Source: Aggregatibacter sp. 2125159857 (lineage in GTDB: Bacteria > Pseudomonadota > Gammaproteobacteria > Enterobacterales > Pasteurellaceae). From it: 64,000 nucleotides of DNA. Below are positions 48,981-57,003 of the stretch, piece by piece. The notes beneath the pieces are model-generated. The model saw only the letters and a program-made list of their open reading frames with translations, was not told the DNA's origin and searched no databases. A program made the translations under genes and the position numbers. Each line of letters begins with the position of its first letter. Positions within the stretch are counted from its first letter, which is position 1. The stretch is taken from NCBI RefSeq assembly GCF_017798005.1, contig NZ_CP072548.1, forward strand, positions 1,116,001 through 1,180,000. Direction: 5' to 3'.

Positions 48981-50528
48981 CTATTGATTCGCTTTCTTAT
49001 TGGTTTGTACGATGGCGTTGATGACCGCGCGGGCTTTGTGACGGGTTTCATCGGCTTCCATTTGCAGGTCGGAATCCAACACCGTACCGCAACCGGCTTG
49101 CACATGGGCAATACCGTTTTGCACGAAGGCAGAGCGAATCACGATACAGGTATCAAAATTACCGTCAGATTGCAGATAGCCTACGGCACCGCCGTAACTG
49201 TGGCGTTTTTGTTGTTCAAATTGATAAATTAACTGCATGGCTTTGATTTTCGGTGCACCGGTTAGCGTGCCCATGTTCATACAAGCCTGGTAGGCGTGTA
49301 GCGCATCCAGTTCAGGGCGAAGTTTACCTACAACGCGAGAAACAAGGTGCATAATGTGCGAATAACGATCCACCTGCATTAAATCTTTCACATGGCGGGT
49401 TTTACTTTCACACACACGGGCGATGTCGTTACGGGCTAAATCTACTAACATCAAATGTTCCGCTTGTTCTTTATGATCCAAACGCAATTCCAGTTCCAAG
49501 CGAGAATCTAATTCGGGATCGATATTGCCGTCAGCATCAAAGCCGCGCGGACGGGAGCCGGCAATCGGGTAGATTTCCAACTGACGGGTAGTTTGCGAAT
49601 ATTTCAAGGCACTTTCCGGTGAAGCACCGAATAGAGTGAACTCCTCGTCTTGAATAAAGAACATATACGGGCTTGGATTGTTTTGTTTTAACTGACGATA
49701 AGTCGCCAGCGTATTCGGGCATTCAAGGGAGAAACGACGGGACGGCACGATTTGGAACACGTCGCCGCAATAAATATGTTGCTTCAGGCGTTCAATAATT
49801 TTTTTGAATTTATCATCATCTAAATTAATGGCAACCTCGGTAGAAGCCGGTTTGAGGCTCAAGTGCGGTCGAATTTCCAAGAGTTTTTTGGCAATGTGTT
49901 GGGCGTTCTGCTGCAGTGTCGCCAACGCATTTTGTGCAAAACAAAAGGTTTGTAATTCCGCTTGTTGCAATTGATGGTCGATCACCAGTAATTGTTCTGC
50001 TAAATAAAAGCAATAATCCGGGCAGGTAATGCCATCATCTTGCAAAGTGATGTTTTCCATCGGAATAAAATTTGCCACCAAGTCATAGGCGAATAACCCG
50101 CCTAAAAAAACCGGCAAGGTGCTTGCCTGATAAAGTTCGGTGAAACAACGCAACCCGTCGAAAATGCCGTGTGCCAATAATTTACTGTCTTCGTCTGCAT
50201 TATTGTCGGCAGGTTTGAATTCCACTTGCAGTTCGGTGCTTGTTTGGGATGTTACGTTTACCTGTGCTGAAAGTTTTTGTGCAATTAACGGCAACACGGC
50301 GGCACCGTTGTCGCTCAACGTATGAAAAGTGACGCGTTGTCCCAAACAGGAAATTTTCATGGCCGCGTTAACGAGTAATAAACTTTTCAGACTGTTTTTG
50401 CTGGAAATTTCGGCAGATTCTAACAGTAGCGTATTCGGTTTGTTTTCACATAAGGTGGCGAAAATGGCGGTAGGGTCGCTGTGATAAGCGACGTTTTGTG
50501 TGAATGTTTGAATAAAAGCAGATGACAT
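48981..50528 (-). CDS. trpE: anthranilate synthase component I
   Basis: Makes anthranilate from chorismate. Start ATG 50528 (MSSAFIQTFTQNVAYH), seven bases after AAGGA, gives 515 residues; the two earlier ATGs lack ribosome sites and lie in the transcript start region. Chorismate-binding motifs are present: PSPYMFFIQ, GASPESALK, IYPIAGSRPRG, LVDLARNDIARV, GTLTGAPKIKAMQ and YGGAVGYLQ. LLLESAEI near the N terminus matches the tryptophan-feedback LLES element. No leader peptide precedes it. Confidence 0.95.
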   Translation of the reverse strand: MSSAFIQTFTQNVAYHSDPTAIFATLCENKPNTLLLESAEISSKNSLKSLLLVNAAMKISCLGQRVTFHTLSDNGAAVLPLIAQKLSAQVNVTSQTSTELQVEFKPADNNADEDSKLLAHGIFDGLRCFTELYQASTLPVFLGGLFAYDLVANFIPMENITLQDDGITCPDYCFYLAEQLLVIDHQLQQAELQTFCFAQNALATLQQNAQHIAKKLLEIRPHLSLKPASTEVAINLDDDKFKKIIERLKQHIYCGDVFQIVPSRRFSLECPNTLATYRQLKQNNPSPYMFFIQDEEFTLFGASPESALKYSQTTRQLEIYPIAGSRPRGFDADGNIDPELDSRLELELRLDHKEQAEHLMLVDLARNDIARVCESKTRHVKDLMQVDRYSHIMHLVSRVVGKLRPELDALHAYQACMNMGTLTGAPKIKAMQLIYQFEQQKRHSYGGAVGYLQSDGNFDTCIVIRSAFVQNGIAHVQAGCGTVLDSDLQMEADETRHKARAVINAIVQTNKKANQ

Positions 50529-50558
50529 TCTCATTTCCTTAAAACATAAAATCATGTT

Positions 50559-50592
50559 GCACTATTAAACTAGTACAAGAATTAAAAGTCAA
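50559..50592 (-). promoter_or_regulatory. trpE promoter with TrpR operator
   Basis: On the minus strand, TTGACT (50592-50587), 17 bases, then TTTAAT (50569-50564). The palindrome GTACTAGTTTAATAGTGC (50576-50559) overlaps the -10 box and resembles the E. coli TrpR operator centre ACTAGTTAACTAGT. Transcription would start close to 50557, leaving a leader of only about 30 bases, too short for attenuation. Confidence 0.8.
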
Positions 50593-50699
50593 GGAGAAAT
50601 CGATTTTTTGTTGAGGAATCGGGAGCGGTGCGTTTAAAAAGGCGAGGGAACATCCTTCCAAAGATAGAATTGAAAAGTGCGGTGGATTTTGGCGGTATT

Positions 50700-50948
50700 T
50701 TATAAATCGATTTCTAAATCTTCTTCTACGTGGCAGCAACAAAGCAAGATTTCATCTTCCAATAAAAACGCAAGGGGCGGCTCTTTGTAGGAAACCCGAC
50801 CTTTTTTTAATTTAACCCGACACGCGCCACAATAACCGCTGCGGCATTGATATTCATGTTGAATGCCGAGCTGTTCTAAACGTGTTAATAGGGGAAGGGC
50901 ATTATCGTGTTCAATAATTTGTTGGCGTCGTAATAAGTGAATTTTCAT
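50700..50948 (-). CDS. yfaE: 2Fe-2S ferredoxin-like protein YfaE
   Basis: YfaE keeps the diferric-tyrosyl cofactor of class Ia ribonucleotide reductase NrdB in repair. The 82 residues have the plant-type ferredoxin motif C-x4-C-x2-C (CRSGYCGAC) with a further cysteine in CCCHVEEDLEIDL. No nrdAB is in this window, whereas in E. coli it follows nrdB. The gene is 15 bases downstream of yvcK. Confidence 0.9.
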   Translation of the reverse strand: MKIHLLRRQQIIEHDNALPLLTRLEQLGIQHEYQCRSGYCGACRVKLKKGRVSYKEPPLAFLLEDEILLCCCHVEEDLEIDL

Positions 50949-50963
50949 TATGGATAAAACGCA

Positions 50964-51932
50964 TTACATTTCCGCAAAGGGGGACATAATTTCCTCTTCT
51001 TGAGGTGTATATAACATCCCTACTAATTCATCAATCGCCGCGCAAAGAAGTGTACGGTCGTGCCGATAGGCAATATCGTCAGCGTTTAAGCGACCAGTGA
51101 GAATGGTGAAGTTCAGTGCGGGCTCCATAGTGACATCCGTTGAAGTGACTGCGCCATCAATCATCGGTTGACCGACAATCTCGTGGAGCCACTGAATGCG
51201 TTCGGTGAGAGAAAGGGTTGCGGCAGGGCCAAGTTCCGTACCTAAATTATCAATAAAGATCTTTTTGGCTTCGCTTTGTCTGAGTTGCTCAGCGATTTCC
51301 GGAAGAAGCAGTGGCGGCATAATACTGGTGAGGAAGCTGCCGGGGCCGAATAAAATCACTTCTGCATTCTGTAAGGCGTGAATGGCTTCCGGTGTGGCTG
51401 TGGCATAAGGCACTAAAAAGAGGGATTTAGGGAGTTCGGTTAAGCTATCGACGCTGACTTCACCGACAACACTATTGCCGCTGTTTAATACGGCAGCGAG
51501 GTGAATAGGTTGCTCCGACATCGGGAAGATAAAGGATTTTACATGCAATAATTCGCGAATGAGATTGACGGCTTCTGTTGGGCGAATTTGCATATCTTCC
51601 AGCGCTTTTAACATGAGATTGCCGAGGTTGTGCCCCGCTAATTCACCATTGCCGCGAAAACGATATTCAAATAAGGCGGAGGCGGTGCTTGGTTCCGTGA
51701 TGATTTGATTTAAGCAGTTACGCAAGTCACCCCAGGCAATGCCGCCGTGTTCCATGCGAATTCGTCCGGTAGATCCGCCGTTATCAGTGGTGGTCACAAT
51801 TGCGGTAAGGCGTTCTTTCATAAAACTCAATGCTGACATGACACGACCTAATCCATGCCCGCCACCGATAGCCACGATGTTTGTCAGTCGATTAAGATTT
51901 TCATGTTGTTGATAGCTTTTAAAATCCGCCAT
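50964..51932 (-). CDS. yvcK: YvcK/CofD-family protein, UDP-GlcNAc-binding
   Basis: The 322 residues belong to the YvcK (E. coli YbhK) subgroup of the CofD fold. Motifs include VAIGGGHGLGRVMSAL near residue 20, TTTDNGGSTGRIR near 46, and FGPGSFLTSIMPPLLLPEI near 195. Homologues in Gram-positive bacteria bind UDP-N-acetylglucosamine and affect envelope synthesis. Whether that holds here is inference. It is divergent from the moa operon. Confidence 0.88.
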   Translation of the reverse strand: MADFKSYQQHENLNRLTNIVAIGGGHGLGRVMSALSFMKERLTAIVTTTDNGGSTGRIRMEHGGIAWGDLRNCLNQIITEPSTASALFEYRFRGNGELAGHNLGNLMLKALEDMQIRPTEAVNLIRELLHVKSFIFPMSEQPIHLAAVLNSGNSVVGEVSVDSLTELPKSLFLVPYATATPEAIHALQNAEVILFGPGSFLTSIMPPLLLPEIAEQLRQSEAKKIFIDNLGTELGPAATLSLTERIQWLHEIVGQPMIDGAVTSTDVTMEPALNFTILTGRLNADDIAYRHDRTLLCAAIDELVGMLYTPQEEEIMSPFAEM

Positions 51933-52162
51933 GAGAGTTCCTTATTTTTTGTTGGCCCCATTATAATGATCTATTTTAAATAGAGAAGTTGAATGGCATA
52001 ACTTTGCAATGAGATACCTCTTTTTTACTATAAAATCTTCGCTATATAATAACATATATAATTGATTTTAAAGAAATTTATTAATTTTCCCCTTAAATTA
52101 AATTAATTGATTGCATTTGTTTTCGTGAATCTTTTACAATGCAACGAAATTTATTTATCGCA

Positions 52163-52282
52163 TATAACTCCGAGCTTACTTACCTACGTTTTGCGCACAG
52201 TATTGAACACAAAATAGGGTGGTAATGCCAATAATACGAAGTCGGTATTATTCAGGGATACGTTGGAAACGATTTATCCTCT
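52163..52282 (+). promoter_or_regulatory. molybdenum-cofactor (Moco) riboswitch leader of moaA
   Basis: The leader has ACTCCGAGC (52167-52175), TTACCTAC, then GGGTGGTAATGCC (52217-52229). A stem AATAATAC/GTATTATT follows at about 52230-52252. A second stem GGATACGTT-GGA-AACG ends with TATCC (52256-52279). CTCCGAG, CTACC, GGGTGGTA and the two stems correspond to the Moco RNA motif known ahead of moaA in gammaproteobacteria. It ends 20 bases before the moaA ATG, so control of translation is plausible. The rest of 51933-52163 is A/T-rich with no gene. Confidence 0.78.
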
Positions 52283-52303
52283 CCGTTTTTAGAAAGGTGT
52301 CAA

Positions 52304-53317
52304 ATGCAAACCATTCCAATCAAAAATGTTGGAGCGGCTCAACTTGTTGATTCGTTCCAGCGTGAATACTACTATTTGCGACTGTCGATTACCGATATGT
52401 GTAATTTTCGTTGCAATTATTGCCTACCTGACGGTTATCAGCCTGAACCTAATAAGCCGAGTTTTTTAACCTTGGACGAAATTCGTCGCTTGGTCAGTAG
52501 CTTTGCGGTGATGGGAACGGAAAAAGTCCGTATTACCGGTGGCGAACCGACCTTACGTAAAGACTTCCTGCCAATTGTCGAAAGCATTCGTGGCATTGAC
52601 GGTATCAAACAAATCGCACTGACCACAAACGGTTTTCGATTGCTTAAGGATGTTGCCGCTTGGAAACAAGCCGGCGTGACGTCTATTAACGTCAGTGTGG
52701 ATAGCCTAGATGCCAGAATGTTCCAGCGCATTACCGGTGTCGATAAGTTTGATGACATTATGCGTGGTATTGATCGCGCTTTTGAATGTGGCTATCAAAA
52801 AGTCAAAGTCAATTCAGTCTTAATGAAAGATTTGAATGATAAAGACTTTTCCGGTTTCTTGGCATGGATTAAAAATAAACCGATTCAGATGCGTTTCATC
52901 GAGTTGATGCAAACCGGTGAAATGAATTCTTTCTTCCAAAAACATCATTTATCGGGACAGGTTTTAGAACAAAAACTCTTGCAAGACGGCTGGCAATTAC
53001 AGATAAAAAATCGTTCTGACGGTCCGGCAAAAGTTTTTCGTCACCCGGATTATCTGGGCGAAATCGGCTTAATCATGCCTTATGAGAAAAATTTCTGCGC
53101 CAGCTGTAACCGTTTGAGAGTTTCTGCCAAAGGAAAATTGCACCTTTGCTTATTTGGTGAAGAAGGGATTGATTTACGTGATTTGTTACAATCTGATGAG
53201 CAACAAATGCTTTTGCAATCAAGAATTTTCTCTGCGTTACAAGGTAAGCGTGAACACCATTATCTGCATGTTGGCGATAGCGGTGTGCGTAATCATTTAG
53301 CCAGTATCGGCGGTTAA
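52304..53317 (+). CDS. moaA: GTP 3',8-cyclase (radical SAM), MoaA
   Basis: First step of molybdopterin synthesis. The 337 residues have the radical-SAM triad CNFRCNYC near residue 32-39. The C-terminal second [4Fe-4S] site is [18 protein letters not shown]. The C-terminal Gly-Gly is essential in the family and present (SIGG). GGAACG-like [14 protein letters not shown] is the SAM-binding GGE region. It heads moaACDE behind a Moco-type leader. Confidence 0.97.
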   Translation: MQTIPIKNVGAAQLVDSFQREYYYLRLSITDMCNFRCNYCLPDGYQPEPNKPSFLTLDEIRRLVSSFAVMGTEKVRITGGEPTLRKDFLPIVESIRGIDGIKQIALTTNGFRLLKDVAAWKQAGVTSINVSVDSLDARMFQRITGVDKFDDIMRGIDRAFECGYQKVKVNSVLMKDLNDKDFSGFLAWIKNKPIQMRFIELMQTGEMNSFFQKHHLSGQVLEQKLLQDGWQLQIKNRSDGPAKVFRHPDYLGEIGLIMPYEKNFCASCNRLRVSAKGKLHLCLFGEEGIDLRDLLQSDEQQMLLQSRIFSALQGKREHHYLHVGDSGVRNHLASIGG

Positions 53318-53369
53318 TTTACGCCGAGACTGAAAACATCAAGAAAACCAACCGCACTTTTAAATTATC

Positions 53370-53852
53370 ATGACCACATTGACTCACATTAATGCGAATG
53401 GCGAGGCGAATATGGTGGATGTTTCCGCCAAAGCCGACACGGTTCGCGAGGCGCGTGCTGAAGCCTATATTCGCATGGCGCCGGAAACCTTACAAATGAT
53501 CATCTCCGGACAACACCACAAGGGCGATGTGTTTGCTACCGCCCGAATTGCCGGTATTCAAGCCGCAAAACGCACTTGGGAACTGATTCCACTGTGTCAT
53601 CCGCTTTTACTTTCTAAAGTCGAAGTGAGTTTGATTGCACTTCCTGAAACCCATCAAGTACGCATTGAAAGCCTGTGCAAATTAAGCGGTAAAACCGGTG
53701 TAGAAATGGAAGCGTTAACGGCTGCAAGCGTTGCCGCATTAACCATTTACGATATGTGTAAAGCGGTACAAAAAGACATGGTGATTGAAACGGTGCGTTT
53801 GTTGGAAAAGAGCGGTGGAAAATCCGGGCATTTTATTGCGGAGGAAAAATAA
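53370..53852 (+). CDS. moaC: cyclic pyranopterin monophosphate synthase, MoaC
   Basis: Second step of molybdopterin synthesis. The 160 residues have the family sequence [33 protein letters not shown] (catalytic region) and [26 protein letters not shown]. An uptake sequence (ACCGCACTT, about 53350) lies in the moaA-moaC gap. The stop codon overlaps the moaD start by one base. Confidence 0.97.
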   Translation: MTTLTHINANGEANMVDVSAKADTVREARAEAYIRMAPETLQMIISGQHHKGDVFATARIAGIQAAKRTWELIPLCHPLLLSKVEVSLIALPETHQVRIESLCKLSGKTGVEMEALTAASVAALTIYDMCKAVQKDMVIETVRLLEKSGGKSGHFIAEEK

Positions 53853-54097
53853 TGTTACGCGTTTTATTTTTTGCCCAAACGCGAGAATTAATCGGTTTGG
53901 ATGCCGTTGAAGTAAACGAACATTTCGCCACGGTAGAAGAATTACGTCAACATCTTGCGGCGAAAGGGGATAAATGGGCGTTGGCGTTGCAATCGGATAA
54001 ACTTTTGGTGGCCATTAATCAAACCTTAATGCCGTTAGAAAGTGCGGTCAAAAATGGTGATGAAATTGCGTTTTTCCCACCGGTGACCGGGGGCTAA
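53852..54097 (+). CDS. moaD: molybdopterin synthase small subunit (sulfur carrier), MoaD
   Basis: MoaD is the ubiquitin-like carrier of the dithiolene sulfur. The 81 residues end in the required PPVTGG. The sequence begins [15 protein letters not shown]. An in-frame uptake sequence encodes Ser-Ala-Val near 54041. The TAATG overlap with moaC and abutment with moaE indicate coupled translation. Confidence 0.95.
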   Translation: MLRVLFFAQTRELIGLDAVEVNEHFATVEELRQHLAAKGDKWALALQSDKLLVAINQTLMPLESAVKNGDEIAFFPPVTGG

Positions 54098-54553
54098 ATG
54101 AACGATATTCAAATTTCCGTGCAAGAACAGATGTTCGATCAAAATGCCGTTTATCGTTGGTTGAGCGAAGAAAATTCGGTTGGTGCTACGGTAATGTTTG
54201 TGGGCAAAGTGCGTGATATGAACTTAGGGGATGAAGTCAGTAGTTTGTATTTGGAACATTACCCGGCGATGACGCATAAAGCCTTGATGGACATTGCCCA
54301 ACAGGCAAAAGCGCGGTGGGATTTACAAAAGATTTCCATCATTCATCGTGTAGGTGAATTGAACACCGGTGATGAAATTGTGTTAGTGGGAACCGCGTCT
54401 GCGCATCGTGGCGATGCTTATCACGCGAATGAATTTATTATGGATTATTTGAAAACCAAAGCCCCTTTTTGGAAAAAAGAACAAACCGAAAAAGGGGAGC
54501 GTTGGATTGAAGGTCGCGACAGTGATTATGCGGCTGCCGATAAGTGGAAATAA
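54098..54553 (+). CDS. moaE: molybdopterin synthase catalytic subunit, MoaE
   Basis: MoaE joins with MoaD to insert sulfur into precursor Z. The 151 residues have GATVMFVGKVRDMN, LEHYPAMT, IHRVGELNTGDEIVLVG and the catalytic-lysine region YLKTKAPFWKKEQT. Start ATG is two bases after the moaD stop. A terminator follows at 54582-54620. Confidence 0.96.
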   Translation: MNDIQISVQEQMFDQNAVYRWLSEENSVGATVMFVGKVRDMNLGDEVSSLYLEHYPAMTHKALMDIAQQAKARWDLQKISIIHRVGELNTGDEIVLVGTASAHRGDAYHANEFIMDYLKTKAPFWKKEQTEKGERWIEGRDSDYAAADKWK

Positions 54554-54581
54554 TCCTTTCTTACCGTTTAGAAAGAAGATT

Positions 54582-54620
54582 AAAAATATCCGTTTCGTTA
54601 CTGAAGCGGATATTTTTTAT
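54582..54620 (+). terminator. terminator after moaE
   Basis: AAAAATATCCG (54582-54592) pairs with CGGATATTTTT (54607-54617), followed by more T. The loop is GTTTCGTTACTGAAG-like and partly self-pairing. Confidence 0.85.
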
Positions 54621-54753
54621 GGCGATAAAGCTAAAATCCGGCTTTTTCTTGGAAAAAGCCACTTGCTTTGTGATAGAATAAACGACCGCTTTTCTTGGTA
54701 TGGCAAGAGACCAACCGAATATTTTTCTTATTTTTGAGTCGTCGGAGGAATAG

Positions 54754-55395
54754 ATGACAAGTTCTGCAAATAAACGTTCTGTAATGACGCTATTTTCAAA
54801 TAAAACCGATATTTATTGTCACCAAGTGCGTATTGTGTTGGCTGAGAAAGGCGTCGCTTATGAAACGGAAATTGTAGATCCGCAAGCCTTGCCGGAAGAT
54901 TTAATGGAGCTTAATCCATACGGCACGGTGCCAACCTTACTGGATCGTGATTTAGTCTTATTTAATTCACGAATTATTATGGAATATTTGGATGAACGTT
55001 TTCCGCATCCGCCGTTAATGCCGGTTTATCCGGTAGCACGTGGGAAAAGCCGTTTGTTAATGTTGCGTATTGAACAGGACTGGTATCCAACGTTAGAAAC
55101 TGCACAAAATGCCGCATCCGAAGCTGAACGAGCACAAGCATTAAAACAACTCAAAGAAGAAATTCTGGCGATTGCACCGATCTTTAGTCAAAATACCTAT
55201 TTTATGAACGATGAATTTAGTCTTATCGATTGTTATGTCGCACCGTTATTGTGGCGTATGCAAGAATTGGGTGTGGAATTTAGCGGTGCCGGTAGCAAGG
55301 CTGTGAAAAGCTATATGTCCCGTGTATTTACGCGTGATTCCTTCTTGCAATCCGTAGGGGAATTAGCGCCGAAAAACTTAATGGATGAAAAATAA
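54754..55395 (+). CDS. sspA: stringent starvation protein A
   Basis: SspA binds RNA polymerase during starvation and acts with phage or H-NS-controlled promoters. The 213 residues form a GST fold without catalytic glutathione chemistry. MTLFSNKTDIYCHQVRIVLAEKG lies at the start and LNPYGTVPTLLDRDL near 67. The C-terminal helical domain includes FMNDEFSLIDCYVAP. GGAGGAATAG precedes the ATG. sspB follows after 11 bases. Confidence 0.94.
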   Translation: MTSSANKRSVMTLFSNKTDIYCHQVRIVLAEKGVAYETEIVDPQALPEDLMELNPYGTVPTLLDRDLVLFNSRIIMEYLDERFPHPPLMPVYPVARGKSRLLMLRIEQDWYPTLETAQNAASEAERAQALKQLKEEILAIAPIFSQNTYFMNDEFSLIDCYVAPLLWRMQELGVEFSGAGSKAVKSYMSRVFTRDSFLQSVGELAPKNLMDEK

Positions 55396-55406
55396 TAGGC
55401 GATCTC

Positions 55407-55847
55407 ATGGAATATCAATCCTCTCCAAAACGGCCTTACCTTTTAAGGGCTTATTATGACTGGTTGATCGATAATGATTTTACGCCCTATTTGGTGGTTG
55501 ATGCCACTTACTGGGGCGTGAAAGTGCCGGTGGAATATGTCAAAGATGGGCAAATTGTATTGAACTTGTCTGCCAATGCCACCGGAAATTTACAGCTAAC
55601 CAATGATTTCATTCAATTTAACGCCCGTTTTCGGGGTGTGCCGCAGGATATTTATATTCCAATGGGGGCAGCCTTGGCAATTTATGCACGAGAAAATGGC
55701 GATGGTGTGATGTTTGAGCCTGAAGAGGATTATGCTCATCCGGAGCAAGCCGAAGATCAGCCGATTGGCTTTGAGAAAGCCGTCGATAAAACGGATAAAC
55801 CGAAAAAGGCAATGAAATCCACCTCTCACTTACGCATTGTGAAATAG
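55407..55847 (+). CDS. sspB: ClpXP adaptor protein SspB
   Basis: SspB delivers ssrA-tagged proteins to ClpXP. The 146 residues have the folded peptide-binding part (about 1-110: RPYLLRAYYDWLIDNDFTPYL, LSANATGNLQL, RFRGVPQDIYIP). A flexible linker and the C-terminal ClpX-binding peptide TSHLRIVK follow. It forms an operon with sspA as in E. coli. Confidence 0.95.
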   Translation: MEYQSSPKRPYLLRAYYDWLIDNDFTPYLVVDATYWGVKVPVEYVKDGQIVLNLSANATGNLQLTNDFIQFNARFRGVPQDIYIPMGAALAIYARENGDGVMFEPEEDYAHPEQAEDQPIGFEKAVDKTDKPKKAMKSTSHLRIVK

Positions 55848-55875
55848 TGGCTCAATCATCAGATTAAAAACATTG

Positions 55876-55907
55876 AAAAAAGATACCGCACTTAGGTATC
55901 TTTTTTT
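55876..55907 (+). terminator. terminator after sspB with an uptake core in the loop
   Basis: AAAAAGATACC (55876-55886), loop GCACTTA, GGTATCTTTTT (55895-55905), then TT. ACCGCACTT (55885-55893) overlaps the stem-loop junction. Confidence 0.85.
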
Positions 55908-55958
55908 ATGGCTGGAACATTTAAAGTGCGGTGGGTTTTGATGCCTTTTTTTATGGCA

Positions 55959-57002
55959 TTAAAATTGATCTTCCGCTAACACAAACCAGCCAATAGGCCG
56001 CAACTTAACAAAATACTCGGACTGATTTGGCGTGTAATCATTGGGATTTAAATGCACCAATAATGGCAATCCATGCCATCGCACCTGGATCTCCCAATAA
56101 CTCCCCATAGAAATCGCCGATTGTACTTCACAACGTTCCGCAGGTTCGCCGCTGAGTGCCAATAACACGCCTTCCGGACGAATACCAAGCACATAGTTAC
56201 CCTCCAGCGGTGGCACATCTGATTTAATCGACAACGCATTTTCTGCTAAAACATAGTTTCCGTTTTTTACGCTTACCGGAAAGAAAGACGCCTCGCCCAT
56301 GAAGCTTGCCGTAAAACGGGATGTCGGGTGATGATATAGCGCATTCGGCGAGCCGATTTGCTCAACGTTGCCTTGATTAATGACAACCACGGCATCGGAA
56401 ACGGCAAAGGCTTCCGTTTGATCGTGAGTCACATAAAGCACCGTAATACCGAGTTTTTGTTGTAAATGGCGAATCATCTCACGCATCGTACGACGCAAAT
56501 TGGTATCCAAATTACTTAGCGGCTCATCAAATAATAAAATTTGTGGCGCAATCACCAACGCCCGAGCCAAGGCGACACGTTGTTGTTGTCCACCGGAAAG
56601 TTGTTCGATACGGCGATGTTCAAACCCTTCAAGTTCCACCATTTTTAATGCTTGACTGACTTTTTTAGCGATGTCGGAGGAATGGGTTTCCTGCATTTTT
56701 AAACCAAATGCCACATTTTCCCCCACCGTTAAATGAGGGAAAAGTGCGTAGGATTGAAAAACAATCCCCACGCCTCGTTGTTGTGGCGGCAGACGGCTGA
56801 TGTCCTTTCCGTCACATAAAATTTGCCCTTGATCGAGATCTTCCAACCCAGCAATAAGACGTAGAATGGTGGTTTTGCCACAACCTGAGGCGCCCAATAA
56901 AGTCGTAAATTTACCTTTTTCAAAGGTGAGATTGAAATCTTGCAATACCTTGGTTGAACCAAAAGCTTTATAAACCTGTTTTAATTCAATATGTTGTGTC
57001 AT
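55959..57002 (-). CDS. afuC: AfuC, ABC transporter ATPase
   Basis: ATPase of the AfuABC importer. The 347 residues have Walker A GASGCGKTT (near residue 34), Q-loop VFQSYALFPHLTV, signature LSGGQQQRVALARAL, Walker B ILLFDEPLSNLD and a TOBE-like C-terminal domain. The stop codon lies in a hairpin TTTTGATGCC/GGCATTAAAA (55936-55964). Family members were first linked to iron, but AfuABC of Actinobacillus imports hexose phosphates. Confidence 0.9.
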   Translation of the reverse strand: MTQHIELKQVYKAFGSTKVLQDFNLTFEKGKFTTLLGASGCGKTTILRLIAGLEDLDQGQILCDGKDISRLPPQQRGVGIVFQSYALFPHLTVGENVAFGLKMQETHSSDIAKKVSQALKMVELEGFEHRRIEQLSGGQQQRVALARALVIAPQILLFDEPLSNLDTNLRRTMREMIRHLQQKLGITVLYVTHDQTEAFAVSDAVVVINQGNVEQIGSPNALYHHPTSRFTASFMGEASFFPVSVKNGNYVLAENALSIKSDVPPLEGNYVLGIRPEGVLLALSGEPAERCEVQSAISMGSYWEIQVRWHGLPLLVHLNPNDYTPNQSEYFVKLRPIGWFVLAEDQF

Positions 57003-57003
57003 G

